From Neorhizobium sp. NCHU2750 (GTDB taxonomy: Bacteria; Pseudomonadota; Alphaproteobacteria; Rhizobiales; Rhizobiaceae): a stretch of 64,000 bases of DNA. The translations under genes were made by a program, and so were the position numbers. This document shows positions 1-8,278 of this stretch, one piece after another (the stretch's first letter is position 1; the number at the start of each line of letters is the position of its first letter). The stretch spans positions 62,001 to 126,000 of the forward strand of contig NZ_CP030830.1 in assembly GCF_003597675.1 (NCBI RefSeq), written 5' to 3'. Under the pieces are notes generated by a model, which was given only the letters and a program-made list of their open reading frames with translations, was not told the origin of the DNA and did not search any database.

Positions 1-1303
1 CAGCAAAGGCGACGTCGGTTACTGTCTCCAGCTCCCTGATCCGGTCGCCGAATTCCAGGAATGCGAGCTGCCGGTCCTGAGCCTGCTTTTCCAATGTCGC
101 ATTCCGGGCAATCTTGATGTAGCCGCGAACGGAACCACTTTCAGTCACCAGCGGTCGGACAGTGCCGTCGAGATAGACACGCGTGCCGTCGGCGCGGATA
201 TGCCAACGTCGGTCAATTGCAACGCCGGTTTCCGCGGCGATGGCCAATTCAGAGTCGGGAATGCCGGCCGCCTGGTCTTCGGGCGTGAATATGTCGCGAA
301 ACGGGCGGCCGGTCATGTCGGCTTCGCTGCGTCCAAACGTTTCTTCAGCTCCGCCATACCAACTCGAAATCCGCCCATCGAGATCAAGCGTCAGGATGGC
401 ATAGTCCTTAGCGGCCTGGATGAGCAGGCGCAGCTGTTCTTCACTTCGCTGTAGGGATGCGACTGCAGACATGCGCTCGGTGATGTCGAGAAGCATGATA
501 ATGAATGTGTCTTCGCCCGTTGCCTGGATATAGCCATCGAACCACCGACCAAGAACGCCGACGGACCGGGTAAACCGTTTGGTCTCGCCGGTGGCAACCA
601 CCTCTTCAACATCCCTGACCCATTCATCTTCAACTCCTGGGATAACTTCGCGGATTGTCTTGCCGACTGTATTCTCCGAAGGAATGTTAATGTGGGCTCC
701 CAAGGCTGGGTTCACCTCATCATAGCGCCAGTCAATTACCTTGCCAGTGTGATCGCGGATGACACTGCCGCGAATAATCCCTTCCTCAAGCTGCTGAAAC
801 AGATTGCTCCAGCGTCGATCCGACACGAGGGTCGCGATGTGATTGCTGGCGATCTTGGCGAACTGCGCGAGCAGGCCGAGTTCAGAGTGCGACCAGTCTC
901 TCGGCTGTCCATCGATCGCCGCTATTGCCCCGATAATCGTGCCATCAGGGAGCGTGACCGGCACACCCATATAGGAGATGACCCCCAGGTCCCGGATAGC
1001 CAGGTTTTCGCGAACCCGCTCGTGCATGGTCGCATCACCGACGATGAACGGTTTCTTGTCGTCGACCACGTGCTGGCAGAACGAATGGGTCAAGGGGGTT
1101 TCGCCTCGCTCCGCCCATGGTGCGGGCAGGCCGACATGTGCCGCGAACACTTGCCTGTCTTCGTCGAGGATCGACACAATCGCAACGGGACAGCGTAGCG
1201 CTGTCTTCACTGTCTCAACGATGTCGTTAAATTCTGCTTGATGATGGGGCTCGAACAGCCCGGCGTTGCGGACGGCGCGAATGCGTTTGGACCTGTTCGG
1301 CAA
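1..1303 (-). CDS. GAF-PAS sensor protein (probable HWE/HisKA_2 histidine kinase), partial
   Basis: The reverse strand stays open from about 1303 to the left edge, so the 3' part of the gene is missing. The translation begins with a GAF domain of the type found in rhizobial kinases (PLTHSFCQHVV, then VISYMGVPV and GAIAAIDG). A PAS-like domain follows (about 790-490), then a second PAS domain (about 460-100, with RISSWYGGAEETFG and FRDIFTPEDQA). A further segment at the edge (EFGDRIRELETVTDVAFA) looks like the start of another GAF. The kinase core would lie outside the window, so histidine kinase is an inference from architecture. The start is unclear because there is no in-frame ATG: a TTG at 1303 with a weak GGGG upstream is my choice. 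The gene is divergent from the LOV kinase at 1651. Confidence 0.7.
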   Translation of the reverse strand, partial: MPNRSKRIRAVRNAGLFEPHHQAEFNDIVETVKTALRCPVAIVSILDEDRQVFAAHVGLPAPWAERGETPLTHSFCQHVVDDKKPFIVGDATMHERVRENLAIRDLGVISYMGVPVTLPDGTIIGAIAAIDGQPRDWSHSELGLLAQFAKIASNHIATLVSDRRWSNLFQQLEEGIIRGSVIRDHTGKVIDWRYDEVNPALGAHINIPSENTVGKTIREVIPGVEDEWVRDVEEVVATGETKRFTRSVGVLGRWFDGYIQATGEDTFIIMLLDITERMSAVASLQRSEEQLRLLIQAAKDYAILTLDLDGRISSWYGGAEETFGRSEADMTGRPFRDIFTPEDQAAGIPDSELAIAAETGVAIDRRWHIRADGTRVYLDGTVRPLVTESGSVRGYIKIARNATLEKQAQDRQLAFLEFGDRIRELETVTDVAFA

Positions 1304-1593
1304 GTGGATAAAAACCCCAGAATTAGCGGCGAATACGAAGATCGGGCAGAGATGACAGACCCGCTGTCTATTTACATGGGAAATACGCCCGAAAAGACAA
1401 TCGTCCGGCAAATCTTCTGTTCACCCGAACTATTCGGCGCTCACGATTAACTTGAGGTCGACCGGATGTGTTCTCCATGAGCCGATCGGCACTCGGATCT
1501 TCTATCAGATACGCATGCCTTCGGAGCGCAATTCGCGTGGCTGGGCTCAACCAGTTGCCGAACTGATCGGCATGCCCTACTTGCACGCGCCAA
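1304..1593. other. Intergenic region between divergent sensor genes
   Basis: No convincing gene is seen. A reverse-strand reading frame at 1368-1625 has poor protein character and overlaps the promoter of the kinase at 1651, so I treat it as spurious. Confidence 0.5.
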
Positions 1594-1618
1594 GGAACGA
1601 AATGGCTGATCCGCCATT
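1594..1618 (+). promoter_or_regulatory. EcfG-like promoter candidate for the LOV kinase
   Basis: GGAAC at 1594-1598 is followed after 16 bases by CATT (1615-1618). The -35 matches the alphaproteobacterial EcfG/RpoE2 consensus exactly; the -10 deviates from CGTT. It lies 33 bases before the start codon at 1651. Confidence 0.4.
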
Positions 1619-1650
1619 GTGGCACTTCTAAAGTAACTTCAGGACCATGG

Positions 1651-2778
1651 ATGTCGGACAGGGACCAGCATCAGACAGACGCACGCGACGCAGGCGATAG
1701 GCTCGTATCCGGACATGTCAGCGAAGATCCATTCGCAGCAGCGTTCAAGGCAACGCGCATGCCCATGATCGTGACCGACCCCAATCAGCACGACAATCCG
1801 ATCATTTTCTGCAATGCTGCATTCAGGAAGCTTACCGGCTATTCAGACGAAGAGGTCGTCGGCCGCAACTGTCGTCTTCTCCAGGGACCCAAGACGAATT
1901 CTGAAACTGTCACGAGGATCAGGCAGGCGGTTTCGAAAGGAGAGGATGTTGCTGTTGATATTCTCAACTATCGAAAGGATGGATCGACCTTCTGGAACGC
2001 CGTGTTCATCAGCCCGGTTCGGGATGACAACGGAAAAATCATTTACTTCTTTGCGTCGCAGCTCGATTTCACGAATGTCAAAAGCCGGGAAGCCGATCTT
2101 GCTGCCGCACGCCACAAAGCCGAAGAGGAAGTCGCAAAGCATACGGCAGAGCTGCGGGCTGGCCTGGCCGCCCGATCGCTGCTCGTCCACGAGGTCGACC
2201 ACCGGGTCAAGAATAATCTTTTGACAATGGCATCCATCGTCAAAATGCAGGCGAGGGTGACGAAGGACAGCGGCCAGAAGCAGGCGCTGATGTCGGTCCT
2301 CAATCGGATCGAGGCCCTGAGCACCGTCCAGCGCAAGCTCTTCACCCTCGATGACGTCTCGAAATTCGATATATCTGAGTTCACGCAGGAGCTTGTGACC
2401 GACCTCGTGGGAGCTACTGGTCGCAAGGACATCCGACTGACGCTTGATCTGAAGCCGGTTCATGTTCCCGCAGTGAAGGCCACGCCTTTGTCTCTGATCG
2501 TCAACGAACTGGTCGGTGACGCTGTCCGTCGTGGACTTCACGACGGAGGTGGCGACATCCATGTGGTCGTCCATCGTACCAACGGCCATTTCCTCATCAG
2601 GGTTGAGGATACGTCGGAGCCAGTGGACGTCGATCCGGCAAGCGCGGAGCTTGGCAAGATGTTGCTCGATGCCTCGGCACAACAGCTCGGCGCTACGATC
2701 GAACGCAGAACCGAAAATAAACGGACGACGGTGGAGGTCACACTCCTCGTTGACGGGCATCAGGAGCATGCACATTGA
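1651..2778 (+). CDS. LOV-domain HisKA_2-type sensor kinase with degenerate ATPase domain
   Basis: 375 residues. Residues 30-145 form a PAS/LOV domain with the flavin-adduct motif [10 protein letters not shown] (Cys74), so a blue-light sensor is predicted. A coiled linker (about 145-175) leads to a HisKA_2/HWE dimerisation box, [10 protein letters not shown], with the likely phospho-acceptor His184. The catalytic half is eroded: the usual second Asn of the N box is Asp (NELVGDA), the G1 DxGxG motif reads VEDTSEPVD, and no G2 glycine loop is visible. Family relatives (LOV-HK) feed the PhyR-NepR-EcfG general stress response. The stop overlaps the start of the response regulator downstream, so the two are probably translationally coupled. 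Whether this protein can autophosphorylate is doubtful. Confidence 0.88.
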   Translation: MSDRDQHQTDARDAGDRLVSGHVSEDPFAAAFKATRMPMIVTDPNQHDNPIIFCNAAFRKLTGYSDEEVVGRNCRLLQGPKTNSETVTRIRQAVSKGEDVAVDILNYRKDGSTFWNAVFISPVRDDNGKIIYFFASQLDFTNVKSREADLAAARHKAEEEVAKHTAELRAGLAARSLLVHEVDHRVKNNLLTMASIVKMQARVTKDSGQKQALMSVLNRIEALSTVQRKLFTLDDVSKFDISEFTQELVTDLVGATGRKDIRLTLDLKPVHVPAVKATPLSLIVNELVGDAVRRGLHDGGGDIHVVVHRTNGHFLIRVEDTSEPVDVDPASAELGKMLLDASAQQLGATIERRTENKRTTVEVTLLVDGHQEHAH

Positions 2779-3206
2779 AGGTCATGATAGTTGAAGACGA
2801 GATGCTTCTCGCCATGGAGCTTGAAAGCGAAGTCGAAATGGCTGGCCATCACGTGACCGCTCTCGCGATGAGCAGTGAACAGGCGCGCAGGGAATTGGAG
2901 GCGAACCGGCCGGATTTCGCCTTCGTCGATATTCACCTGATGGATGGGCCGACGGGCATTGACGTGGGACGCGCGCTTGCAGCGGCCGGCATTCCCTACG
3001 TGTTTGTTTCGGGCAACATCAAGAAAATCCCGGAGGATTTCGCAGGCGCATTGGGAGCGATTGAAAAACCCTACACAATGAACGGTATGAAGAACGCTCT
3101 AACTTACATTTCGGCGATCGTTGCCGGTGACGACAGTGTAGATCCGCCGGCAAGCCTCGTACTGGCCGAGGACGTCGGTGCATTAACTCTTCGTAGACGA
3201 GCCTAG
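2775..3206 (+). CDS. Single-domain response regulator
   Basis: 143 residues: a receiver domain with the acidic pair in MIVEDE, phospho-acceptor Asp52 ([11 protein letters not shown]) and the conserved Lys in GAIEKPYT, then about 25 unrelated residues. There is no output domain. The start is TTG at 2775, which keeps the usual (M)KVMIVEDE beginning and overlaps the TGA of the kinase gene; AGGAG sits 8 bases upstream within the kinase gene. Single-domain regulators of this kind act as phosphate sinks or shuttles in HWE/HisKA_2 pathways, and this one is probably the partner of the LOV protein. Confidence 0.88.
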   Translation: MKVMIVEDEMLLAMELESEVEMAGHHVTALAMSSEQARRELEANRPDFAFVDIHLMDGPTGIDVGRALAAAGIPYVFVSGNIKKIPEDFAGALGAIEKPYTMNGMKNALTYISAIVAGDDSVDPPASLVLAEDVGALTLRRRA

Positions 3207-3379
3207 ACAGACACGCTGAGGGTTACAGGCGCTGGCGTAGCTCAGTAGCTCACCGAACGATATAAAGTATCGCCTTGCTTGTTAAGGGTTTCGATGTATG
3301 AGCCAGACCATCCTGCCACCTGCTGACGTGGGAAGGCTTCAACGGCGGCAGACAGACATCGCTTGTCCCCTCAGGGACG

Positions 3380-3646
3380 TCAAATGATGTCATTAGCTGC
3401 AGCCACGCGTGACATCATGCCCTTGCAATCGATCACTTCCTGGATCGCTCCCATAATTGCCTCGAACAGACCGGTCGCTGCAGCCTCGTCCGGCTCGACG
3501 AAATCTCCGACGAACAGAATAACGTTGTCTACTGTCAGAGGCATTCCCGCAAAAGAACACTTCAAGATTGCCTGGTTGGCGATCGCGGTCGCACTGATGC
3601 GTTCGAAGAGGCGCACGCTTTCCGTAGCCGAAAGTCCTGGGAGCAA
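3380..3646 (-). CDS. Hypothetical protein, uncertain
   Basis: 88 residues if started at TTG 3646; no ATG is available upstream before a stop codon. The translation is acidic with hydrophobic stretches (VDNVILFVGDFVEPDEA, LFEAIMGAIQEVID) and looks more protein-like than the overlapping frame at 3393-3932. I do not recognise a family. The start codon and even coding status are uncertain. Confidence 0.35.
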   Translation of the reverse strand: MLPGLSATESVRLFERISATAIANQAILKCSFAGMPLTVDNVILFVGDFVEPDEAAATGLFEAIMGAIQEVIDCKGMMSRVAAANDII

Positions 3647-3862
3647 GAGTTTTCCAATCGAGAGATAAGGTTGCGTCCCTATACTGCAGCAACGTGAGAA
3701 TGAGTATGCCGTATATTAGAAAATAGGCATGCGCGTGTGTCATAGCGGCACGGAAGTGACTTCCTTTCGTCTTTCCAGCCGCTTTGGCTAAGGAGAAATG
3801 AAACAGAAACGGCTGCGCTGCGCTTATGAGATAGCTATAATTGAAGAGTACGGCCGGGATTA

Positions 3863-4042
3863 CTAATTCTCTTTGTCCCAGACAGCCGGGGAACTTTCGG
3901 CCGGGTTGTCGGGTATCTCGCGCGCTTCCCATTCGGTGCTCGCTTGCTCCAAAAGCCTGAGGTCCTGTCCGTCAGGTCGCCCGGCTTGTTCCCACAGCTC
4001 ATAGGCGCGCTTCGTGATCCATTCGTCTCTCTGTTCCGGCAT
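3863..4042 (-). CDS. DUF2934 family small protein
   Basis: 59 residues beginning MPEQRDEWITKRAYELWEQ. The core ITKRAYELWEQAGRPDG is the DUF2934 signature (function unknown, common in rhizobia). The start at 4042 is chosen over the longer frame because GGGAGGA sits 6 bases upstream. It is the last gene of a likely operon with the metallophosphoesterase and the DUF2177 gene. A paralogue lies at 15600-15770. Confidence 0.8.
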   Translation of the reverse strand: MPEQRDEWITKRAYELWEQAGRPDGQDLRLLEQASTEWEAREIPDNPAESSPAVWDKEN

Positions 4043-4076
4043 GTGATCCTCCCGATCGACGTGGTCCAGAAACACT

Positions 4077-4583
4077 CTAGTTCCTCGTTTCACAAAGCTG
4101 ATTGGCTTGAACCAAGTTCCGATCTAGCGCCAGCGCGTGAGGCCGTAGAGTTTGGTGCCTGAATTGCCTTGGGATTGGTTTCAATCTTTCGTGCGAGTGG
4201 CCGTGGAGGTTTATCGATCCTTTCCCCATCTGGTTCCAAGTCCGGAAGGCGTAGTGAGACAAAATAAGATGGTGTCCGGCTTCACGGAGTTCTGCATAAT
4301 GCTGGACGCTAGCCCAGCCATATGAGCCGGTCGTCTCCTCCGGATCGTTGTTGCCCATGATCAGATGTTTGCGCCCGTTCAATTTGGCGAGGAGATCGGC
4401 GCAGGGTCCGGCCCTGACCGACATGAAATCTCCATGATGCCAAATGTCGTCATCCTCTCCCACAATATCGTTCCAGTCAGAGATGAGTGCCGCGTCGTGC
4501 GCGGCCATGTCGGAAAACGGGCGCCGGTCAATGCGCAGGACACGCGGATCGCTGAAATGCGTGTCTCCCGTGAAGTAGATCAT
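4077..4583 (-). CDS. Metallophosphoesterase with atypical C-terminus
   Basis: 168 residues. The calcineurin-like metal motifs are all present: TGDTHFSD near the start, HHGDFM, MGNNDPE, LSHYAFRTW and LHGHSH. It should hydrolyse phosphomono- or diesters; the substrate is unknown. From about residue 145 the protein departs from the family's usual ending (normally a DVGVD..FRPV-type tail after RLKPIPRQF) and continues with about 22 unrelated residues. No other frame restores the tail, so this is divergence or replacement rather than a simple frameshift. The gene starts 6 bases after the DUF2177 stop, in the same transcription unit. Confidence 0.82.
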   Translation of the reverse strand: MIYFTGDTHFSDPRVLRIDRRPFSDMAAHDAALISDWNDIVGEDDDIWHHGDFMSVRAGPCADLLAKLNGRKHLIMGNNDPEETTGSYGWASVQHYAELREAGHHLILSHYAFRTWNQMGKGSINLHGHSHERLKPIPRQFRHQTLRPHALALDRNLVQANQLCETRN

Positions 4584-4589
4584 GGCGGT

Positions 4590-4991
4590 CTATCCGAAGG
4601 ATCGGACCGCTGCATATCCGCAGGCGCTTGCCGCTGCCGTCAAGACCGTGCCCCAAGCAAGATCGACAAGGGTCAGAGTGATCGGCCACCCTTTGAGCGT
4701 CGATAGGTTCGTCACGTCATAGGTGCCGTAGGCTGCCAGACCTAGAACCGCGCCGTAGCCGACTGCCATCCAGATCGAACCGGAATCCAAGGCAGGTCTA
4801 ACAGCGAGAATGACAATCGCTGCGGCGAAGAATAGGTAAAAGACCGCGGCGACTGCAAAATTCGGAGATGGAAGCATCGTGTCGCCGAGCTGATTTCGGT
4901 AGAAGTTATTGGCGACAAGCCCGAGCCAGATGGCATCGACCAGAAGGAATGAGATGAGCGTGCCGGCGCAGGCGATGCCGAAAATCTTCAC
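4590..4991 (-). CDS. DUF2177 family membrane protein
   Basis: 133 residues with four hydrophobic segments (about 5-27, 45-65, 75-95, 105-127) and the DUF2177 pattern LVDAIWLGLVANNFYRNQLG and AAYGTYDVTNLSTLKGWP. It is an inner-membrane protein of unknown function. It is the first gene of the unit DUF2177, metallophosphoesterase, DUF2934, and is preceded by an EcfG-like promoter at 5029-5054. Confidence 0.85.
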   Translation of the reverse strand: MKIFGIACAGTLISFLLVDAIWLGLVANNFYRNQLGDTMLPSPNFAVAAVFYLFFAAAIVILAVRPALDSGSIWMAVGYGAVLGLAAYGTYDVTNLSTLKGWPITLTLVDLAWGTVLTAAASACGYAAVRSFG

Positions 4992-5028
4992 GGAGCTGGC
5001 GTCCTCAGATGGATCTCTGTAAATCGGG

Positions 5029-5054
5029 AACCCCGTCGTGTTGGGACCTGTTCC
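5029..5054 (-). promoter_or_regulatory. EcfG-like promoter for the DUF2177 operon
   Basis: On the reverse strand GGAAC (5054-5050) is followed after 17 bases by GGTT (5032-5029), 38 bases before the start codon at 4991. Confidence 0.55.
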
Positions 5055-5194
5055 GATAGAGACCGGATCAACCCTGAGAGGTTCCTTGATAGGACCCCGT
5101 AGATCGAAACACTTTTGATGGGCTCGACGCGTTCCGGAGCAATCGATCCAAACGGTAAACCATTGGGCTCTATGGCCCGATGCTCTTTCGCCGG

Positions 5195-5452
5195 CTAATG
5201 TCGGCGGAGGTCGAACTGCCTGCGGGCTTCGTTGGCCGCTGCTTCGAAGGCGATACGCGCTTCATCGACGGTCCTGTGACCCGCAATCGCGCCGCGGCAG
5301 GCACTGCGGGCGCGGACGAAATCAAGCCCTTGCTGGGCCGGCCAGTTCTCAGTCATGTGCGCGAGTGCCTCAAAAGGACCGCTTACCTTGAGTGAGCCCG
5401 ACGGGGAGGTGAGCTCGACAGGTTCATTCCATCGTGCGTTTGGACCAGACAT
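5195..5452 (-). CDS. DUF982 family protein (copy 1)
   Basis: 85 residues. The pattern SLKVSGPFEALAHMTENWPA, then a mid-protein SACRGAIAG and a C-terminal VDEARIAFEAAANEA helix, is typical of DUF982, a small rhizobial family of unknown function. GGGAG precedes the ATG at a proper distance. It is monocistronic, with an exact EcfG promoter at 5484-5508. Three more DUF982 genes occur in this window. Confidence 0.82.
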   Translation of the reverse strand: MSGPNARWNEPVELTSPSGSLKVSGPFEALAHMTENWPAQQGLDFVRARSACRGAIAGHRTVDEARIAFEAAANEARRQFDLRRH

Positions 5453-5483
5453 GTGTTGAACTCCCTATAGATTCGCCGCAAGA

Positions 5484-5508
5484 AACGTCGCACTACCGGG
5501 TAAGTTCC
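5484..5508 (-). promoter_or_regulatory. EcfG-type promoter for DUF982 copy 1
   Basis: On the reverse strand GGAAC (5508-5504), 16 bases, then CGTT (5487-5484): an exact match to the EcfG consensus, 31 bases before the start codon. Confidence 0.72.
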
Positions 5509-5577
5509 CGTCACCGCGCGAATATTAGGCAAATGATATAAAAGAGAGCAATTACGCCATGCTCGCCGCCAGCACGT

Positions 5578-5844
5578 TCAGTGGCGCCGGTCAACTGACG
5601 GCTCGCCAATATCAAAATTGCCATTACTCAGCGCGTCGTAACTATTGACGCCTGCTCCTGCTCCACGAGTGCCGAAGCCAGTCAATTCGACCAGAATTTG
5701 TCGGGCGTGCTCGACGACGACGTCTTCGCTCGTGACTGCGTCGTCATTGACCTTCACCGAAACAGCTTCACCATCGTCGCCGATGAAGTCGACAACCCAG
5801 TTGCCGGCACCTTCGTGAACTACGCGTGTGTGTACAAGGTTCAT
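5578..5844 (-). CDS. Conserved hypothetical protein
   Basis: 88 residues, beginning MNLVHTRVVHEGAGNWVVDF. The N-terminal two thirds look like a small beta-rich domain ending in a helix (EHARQILVELTGFGTR); the tail is low in structure. GGAGGGTGCG precedes the ATG. It resembles small stress-associated rhizobial proteins but I cannot name a family. A GGAAC promoter candidate lies just upstream. Confidence 0.72.
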   Translation of the reverse strand: MNLVHTRVVHEGAGNWVVDFIGDDGEAVSVKVNDDAVTSEDVVVEHARQILVELTGFGTRGAGAGVNSYDALSNGNFDIGEPSVDRRH

Positions 5845-6190
5845 CGCACCCTCCTGTCTGTGAACGGAACTATGACAAAGTCGCTTCTGTTCCGGGCCGA
5901 GCAGGGAATCGAGCGACGTTTCGTGATGTCTCGCGGTCGGGAAACAGAGGGACAGTCAGATGTCCGACATCACCCCGCACTGCAGCGTTTGCTCTTCCCA
6001 AGGCGGCCGACTAGCGACCAAATATTCGGTCCAGAAGCTCCGCGTGAGAGCAGGAACATCCTCGTTCAGTCGGCTGGGTCGACGATCGCCAGCGCGTGAG
6101 ACCTGGCGGCCGAAATACTCGCGTCTTAACAGGCCGAAAGGGCAAGTACTTAGCCAGAACCGTAAGTGTCCGCCGACATTGACGCATAGC
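5845..6190. other. Intergenic region, no gene seen
   Basis: 346 bases between two reverse-strand genes. Apart from the promoter candidate at 5868-5893 I see no coding pattern, hairpin or repeat worth naming; forward frames here have the composition of random translation. Confidence 0.5.
5868..5893 (-). promoter_or_regulatory. EcfG-like promoter candidate for the 5578-5844 gene
   Basis: On the reverse strand GGAAC (5893-5889) is followed after 17 bases by AGTT (5871-5868), 24 bases before the start codon. The -10 is weaker than in neighbouring examples. Confidence 0.42.
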
Positions 6191-6403
6191 TCATTTTGAA
6201 GAGTTCGATCTGCCGCTAGTTTCTCTAGGGTCGTAGTTCAAATCGAAATCCTTTTCTTTCTTTTGCCCCGGCGGCGTCCGATTGACGGTCGCGTCTTCTG
6301 AACCCGTTACGACCGTCGGCTTCGCACTGTGGACGCCAGTCGCGTGAGGATCTGCCTGCGAAGGCGCGTATTGGCCCTTCGCATCATCCTGTGGCTTTGC
6401 CAT
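6191..6403 (-). CDS. Small hydrophilic hypothetical protein
   Basis: 70 residues starting MAKPQDDAKGQYAPSQADPH. It is very polar, rich in Gly, Pro, Ser, Asp and Lys, without Cys or hydrophobic core, so probably disordered like many stress-induced small proteins. AGGAGAAAG precedes the ATG at 6403, which is why the longer frame is not used. It begins 32 bases after the SDR gene stop and is likely cotranscribed with it. Confidence 0.65.
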   Translation of the reverse strand: MAKPQDDAKGQYAPSQADPHATGVHSAKPTVVTGSEDATVNRTPPGQKKEKDFDLNYDPRETSGRSNSSK

Positions 6404-6435
6404 TTGCTTTCTCCTTTGGTTAAGTTCTCCGCAGA

Positions 6436-7293
6436 TCAAATGATCGGCTTGCCGCCCGTGACTGCGATCGTTGCTCCCGACACGTAGCTCGACAGCGGAT
6501 CGGCCAGCATGACGTAGGCGGTTGCGAGTTCGGCGGGTTGGCCGGGGCGCTGCATTGGTACCTGCTTGCCGAAATTCTTGAGATTCTTATCGGGCATTGT
6601 GGATGGAATGAGCGGCGTCCAGATCGGTCCAGGTGCGACCGAATTGGCTCTAATGCCCTTCTCGGCGAGCATCTGAGCAAGACCTGCTGTGAAATTTTGG
6701 ATGGCGCCCTTCGTTGTGGCATATGCGAGCAGATGTGGGCTTGGACTGTCTGCATTGATCGAGGTGGTATTGATGATGGAGCTGCCCGGTTTCATGTGCG
6801 GCACGGCGGCCTTCGTCAGGTAGAACATTGCATGGATATTGGTGCGGAACGTCACTTCCCACTCTTCGTCTGAAATATCCCCTATATCGCTGAAGCTCGC
6901 CTGGTGAGCGGCATTGTTGACAAGGATATCTATCCCGCCAAGCTGCGAGACCGCTGTGTCGATGATCTCGTTGCAGTGCGGGGCGTACTGAATGTCGCCG
7001 GGCAGCAAGATCGCCTTGCGGCCAGCCTTTTCGACCCAGGATTTTGTTTCCTCAGCATCCTCGTCTTCATCCAAGTATGAAATCAGGATATCGGCACCCT
7101 CGCGGGCGAAGGCAATTGCAACGGCACGCCCGATGCCACTGTCACCTCCGGTAATCACGGCCTTCTTTCCTGACAGACGGCCGGAGCCTCGATAGCTCTC
7201 CTCGCCATGATCGGGCAGAGGGGACATCGCTTCCGTCGTCCCGGGCATATCCTGGCGTGGTGTGTCGAATGGCGGTGTCGGATAGTTGGTCAT
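6436..7293 (-). CDS. SDR family oxidoreductase (general stress YhdF/YdaD-like)
   Basis: 285 residues. A 40-residue N-terminal extension (MPLPDHGEESY-type, rich in Pro) precedes a classical Rossmann fold: cofactor loop TGGDSGIG at 48-55, NNAA motif at 126-129, catalytic Ser178, Tyr191 and Lys195 (YATTK). The C-terminus SGATIAVTGGKPII is typical. The family reduces or oxidises small carbonyl or alcohol substrates with NAD(P)(H) and is commonly stress-induced; the substrate is unknown. AGGAG precedes ATG 7293. It is second in a unit with the DJ-1/PfpI gene (65-base gap). Confidence 0.88.
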   Translation of the reverse strand: MTNYPTPPFDTPRQDMPGTTEAMSPLPDHGEESYRGSGRLSGKKAVITGGDSGIGRAVAIAFAREGADILISYLDEDEDAEETKSWVEKAGRKAILLPGDIQYAPHCNEIIDTAVSQLGGIDILVNNAAHQASFSDIGDISDEEWEVTFRTNIHAMFYLTKAAVPHMKPGSSIINTTSINADSPSPHLLAYATTKGAIQNFTAGLAQMLAEKGIRANSVAPGPIWTPLIPSTMPDKNLKNFGKQVPMQRPGQPAELATAYVMLADPLSSYVSGATIAVTGGKPII

Positions 7294-7358
7294 TTTCACT
7301 CCTTGACCCAAAGGAAATGAGGAGAGCGGACGCCTGGCGGCGCCCGCAAGTGTTAAGA

Positions 7359-7928
7359 TTATGCGCTGCGCGCCTGTGCTGGATGGCGGCCCTCGGCGAA
7401 TTCCTCGACGATCTTCGCGCAGAAGGCCGGCAAGTCGTTCGGGTTGCGACTGGTGACCAGTCCCTTGTCGGTTACCACTTCCTGATCGACCCAGGTTCCC
7501 CCGGCGTTACGGATGTCAGTCGACACAGTCGGGTAGGATGTCAGCGTGCGCCCTTTCACCACGTCGGCCTCCACGAGGATCCACGGGCCATGGCAGATGA
7601 CGCCAACTGGTTTCCGCTGGGCGAAGAAGTCATGCACAAAGGACACGATTTGCTCATTGCCGCGCAGTGTGTCGGCTCCAACACTGCCGCCAGGGATGAC
7701 CAGGCCGTCGAAGTCGGACGCCGCGACTTCAGCTACCGCCTTATCGACGGAGAAGCGTGAACCCGGATCAAGGTCGTTATTGACGGTCTGGACCTCGCCC
7801 GCTTCAAAGCCGATGACAGTAACCGATGCGCCAGCGGCCTCTACAGCGCGTTTCGGCTCAACAAATTCCGGCTCCTCAGTGCCACGGGGCGCCAGCAGGA
7901 TTGCGATCTTCTTGCCTTCCAGGGTCAT
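7359..7928 (-). CDS. DJ-1/PfpI family protein (type 1 glutamine amidotransferase-like)
   Basis: 189 residues. It shows the PfpI pattern: KKIAILLAPRGTEEPEF at the start, FDGLVIPGG at 74-81, and the nucleophile elbow VGVICHGPW with Cys112-His113. Members are cysteine peptidases or deglycase/chaperone-like proteins tied to oxidative and carbonyl stress. GGAG precedes ATG 7928; the longer frame to 8066 lacks support. It is the first gene of a DJ-1, SDR, small-protein unit with an EcfG-like promoter about 130 bases upstream. The catalase at 16136 carries a related C-terminal domain. Confidence 0.9.
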   Translation of the reverse strand: MTLEGKKIAILLAPRGTEEPEFVEPKRAVEAAGASVTVIGFEAGEVQTVNNDLDPGSRFSVDKAVAEVAASDFDGLVIPGGSVGADTLRGNEQIVSFVHDFFAQRKPVGVICHGPWILVEADVVKGRTLTSYPTVSTDIRNAGGTWVDQEVVTDKGLVTSRNPNDLPAFCAKIVEEFAEGRHPAQARSA

Positions 7929-8057
7929 GCTTATTCTCCGTTTGCGATAGGCGATCAGGCGGGCGGCAGGTTGAGACGCGCCCCTTAGGAGGCGCACGAA
8001 GATTCGGCCCGCCGTGTCTGAGTGAAGGTGATGTCTTGGTTCGTGTGACATCAGGAG

Positions 8058-8082
8058 AACCATCACATTGGGAGAAGGTTCC
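8058..8082 (-). promoter_or_regulatory. EcfG-like promoter for the DJ-1/SDR operon
   Basis: On the reverse strand GGAAC (8082-8078), 16 bases, GGTT (8061-8058). It gives a leader of about 130 bases. The 7929-8278 gap holds only this and the divergent promoter at 8216. Confidence 0.55.
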
Positions 8083-8215
8083 TGATGAGTTTGCGACGCA
8101 TTTTCGTCGGCTCGACTCGGCGCCGTTGATCGCTAAGGAATTTGAGTTACGAGGCGACCCTCGGCCGAGTGAATCTTCAACGGCTGTACGATAGCGCACG
8201 GTTACGGCCTGATCT

Positions 8216-8240
8216 GGAACCTGTCAGACGCTGGGCCGTT
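8216..8240 (+). promoter_or_regulatory. EcfG-type promoter for the FAD/NAD(P)-binding protein gene
   Basis: GGAAC (8216-8220), 16 bases, CGTT (8237-8240): an exact consensus match, 38 bases before the start codon at 8279. Confidence 0.72.
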
Positions 8241-8278
8241 TTGTCCGGCCTTCCATCACAACAAGCTCGTCGAGCCTC

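Noticed and set aside
1368..1625. 85-residue reverse frame
   Set aside because: It overlaps the LOV kinase promoter, is Arg-rich with random composition and has no ribosome site.
3229..3318. tRNA-like stretch (GCTGGCGTAGCTCAGTAG and later GGTTTCGATG with CCA)
   Set aside because: The first part resembles a tRNA D-arm, but no seven-base acceptor stem or proper anticodon and T arms can be folded by eye. A tRNA-finding program would settle it.
3798..3866. 22-codon forward frame MKQKRLRCAYEIAIIEEYGRDY without the last residues in doubt
   Set aside because: It has AAGGAG only two bases before the ATG, too close for efficient initiation, and no sign of conservation.
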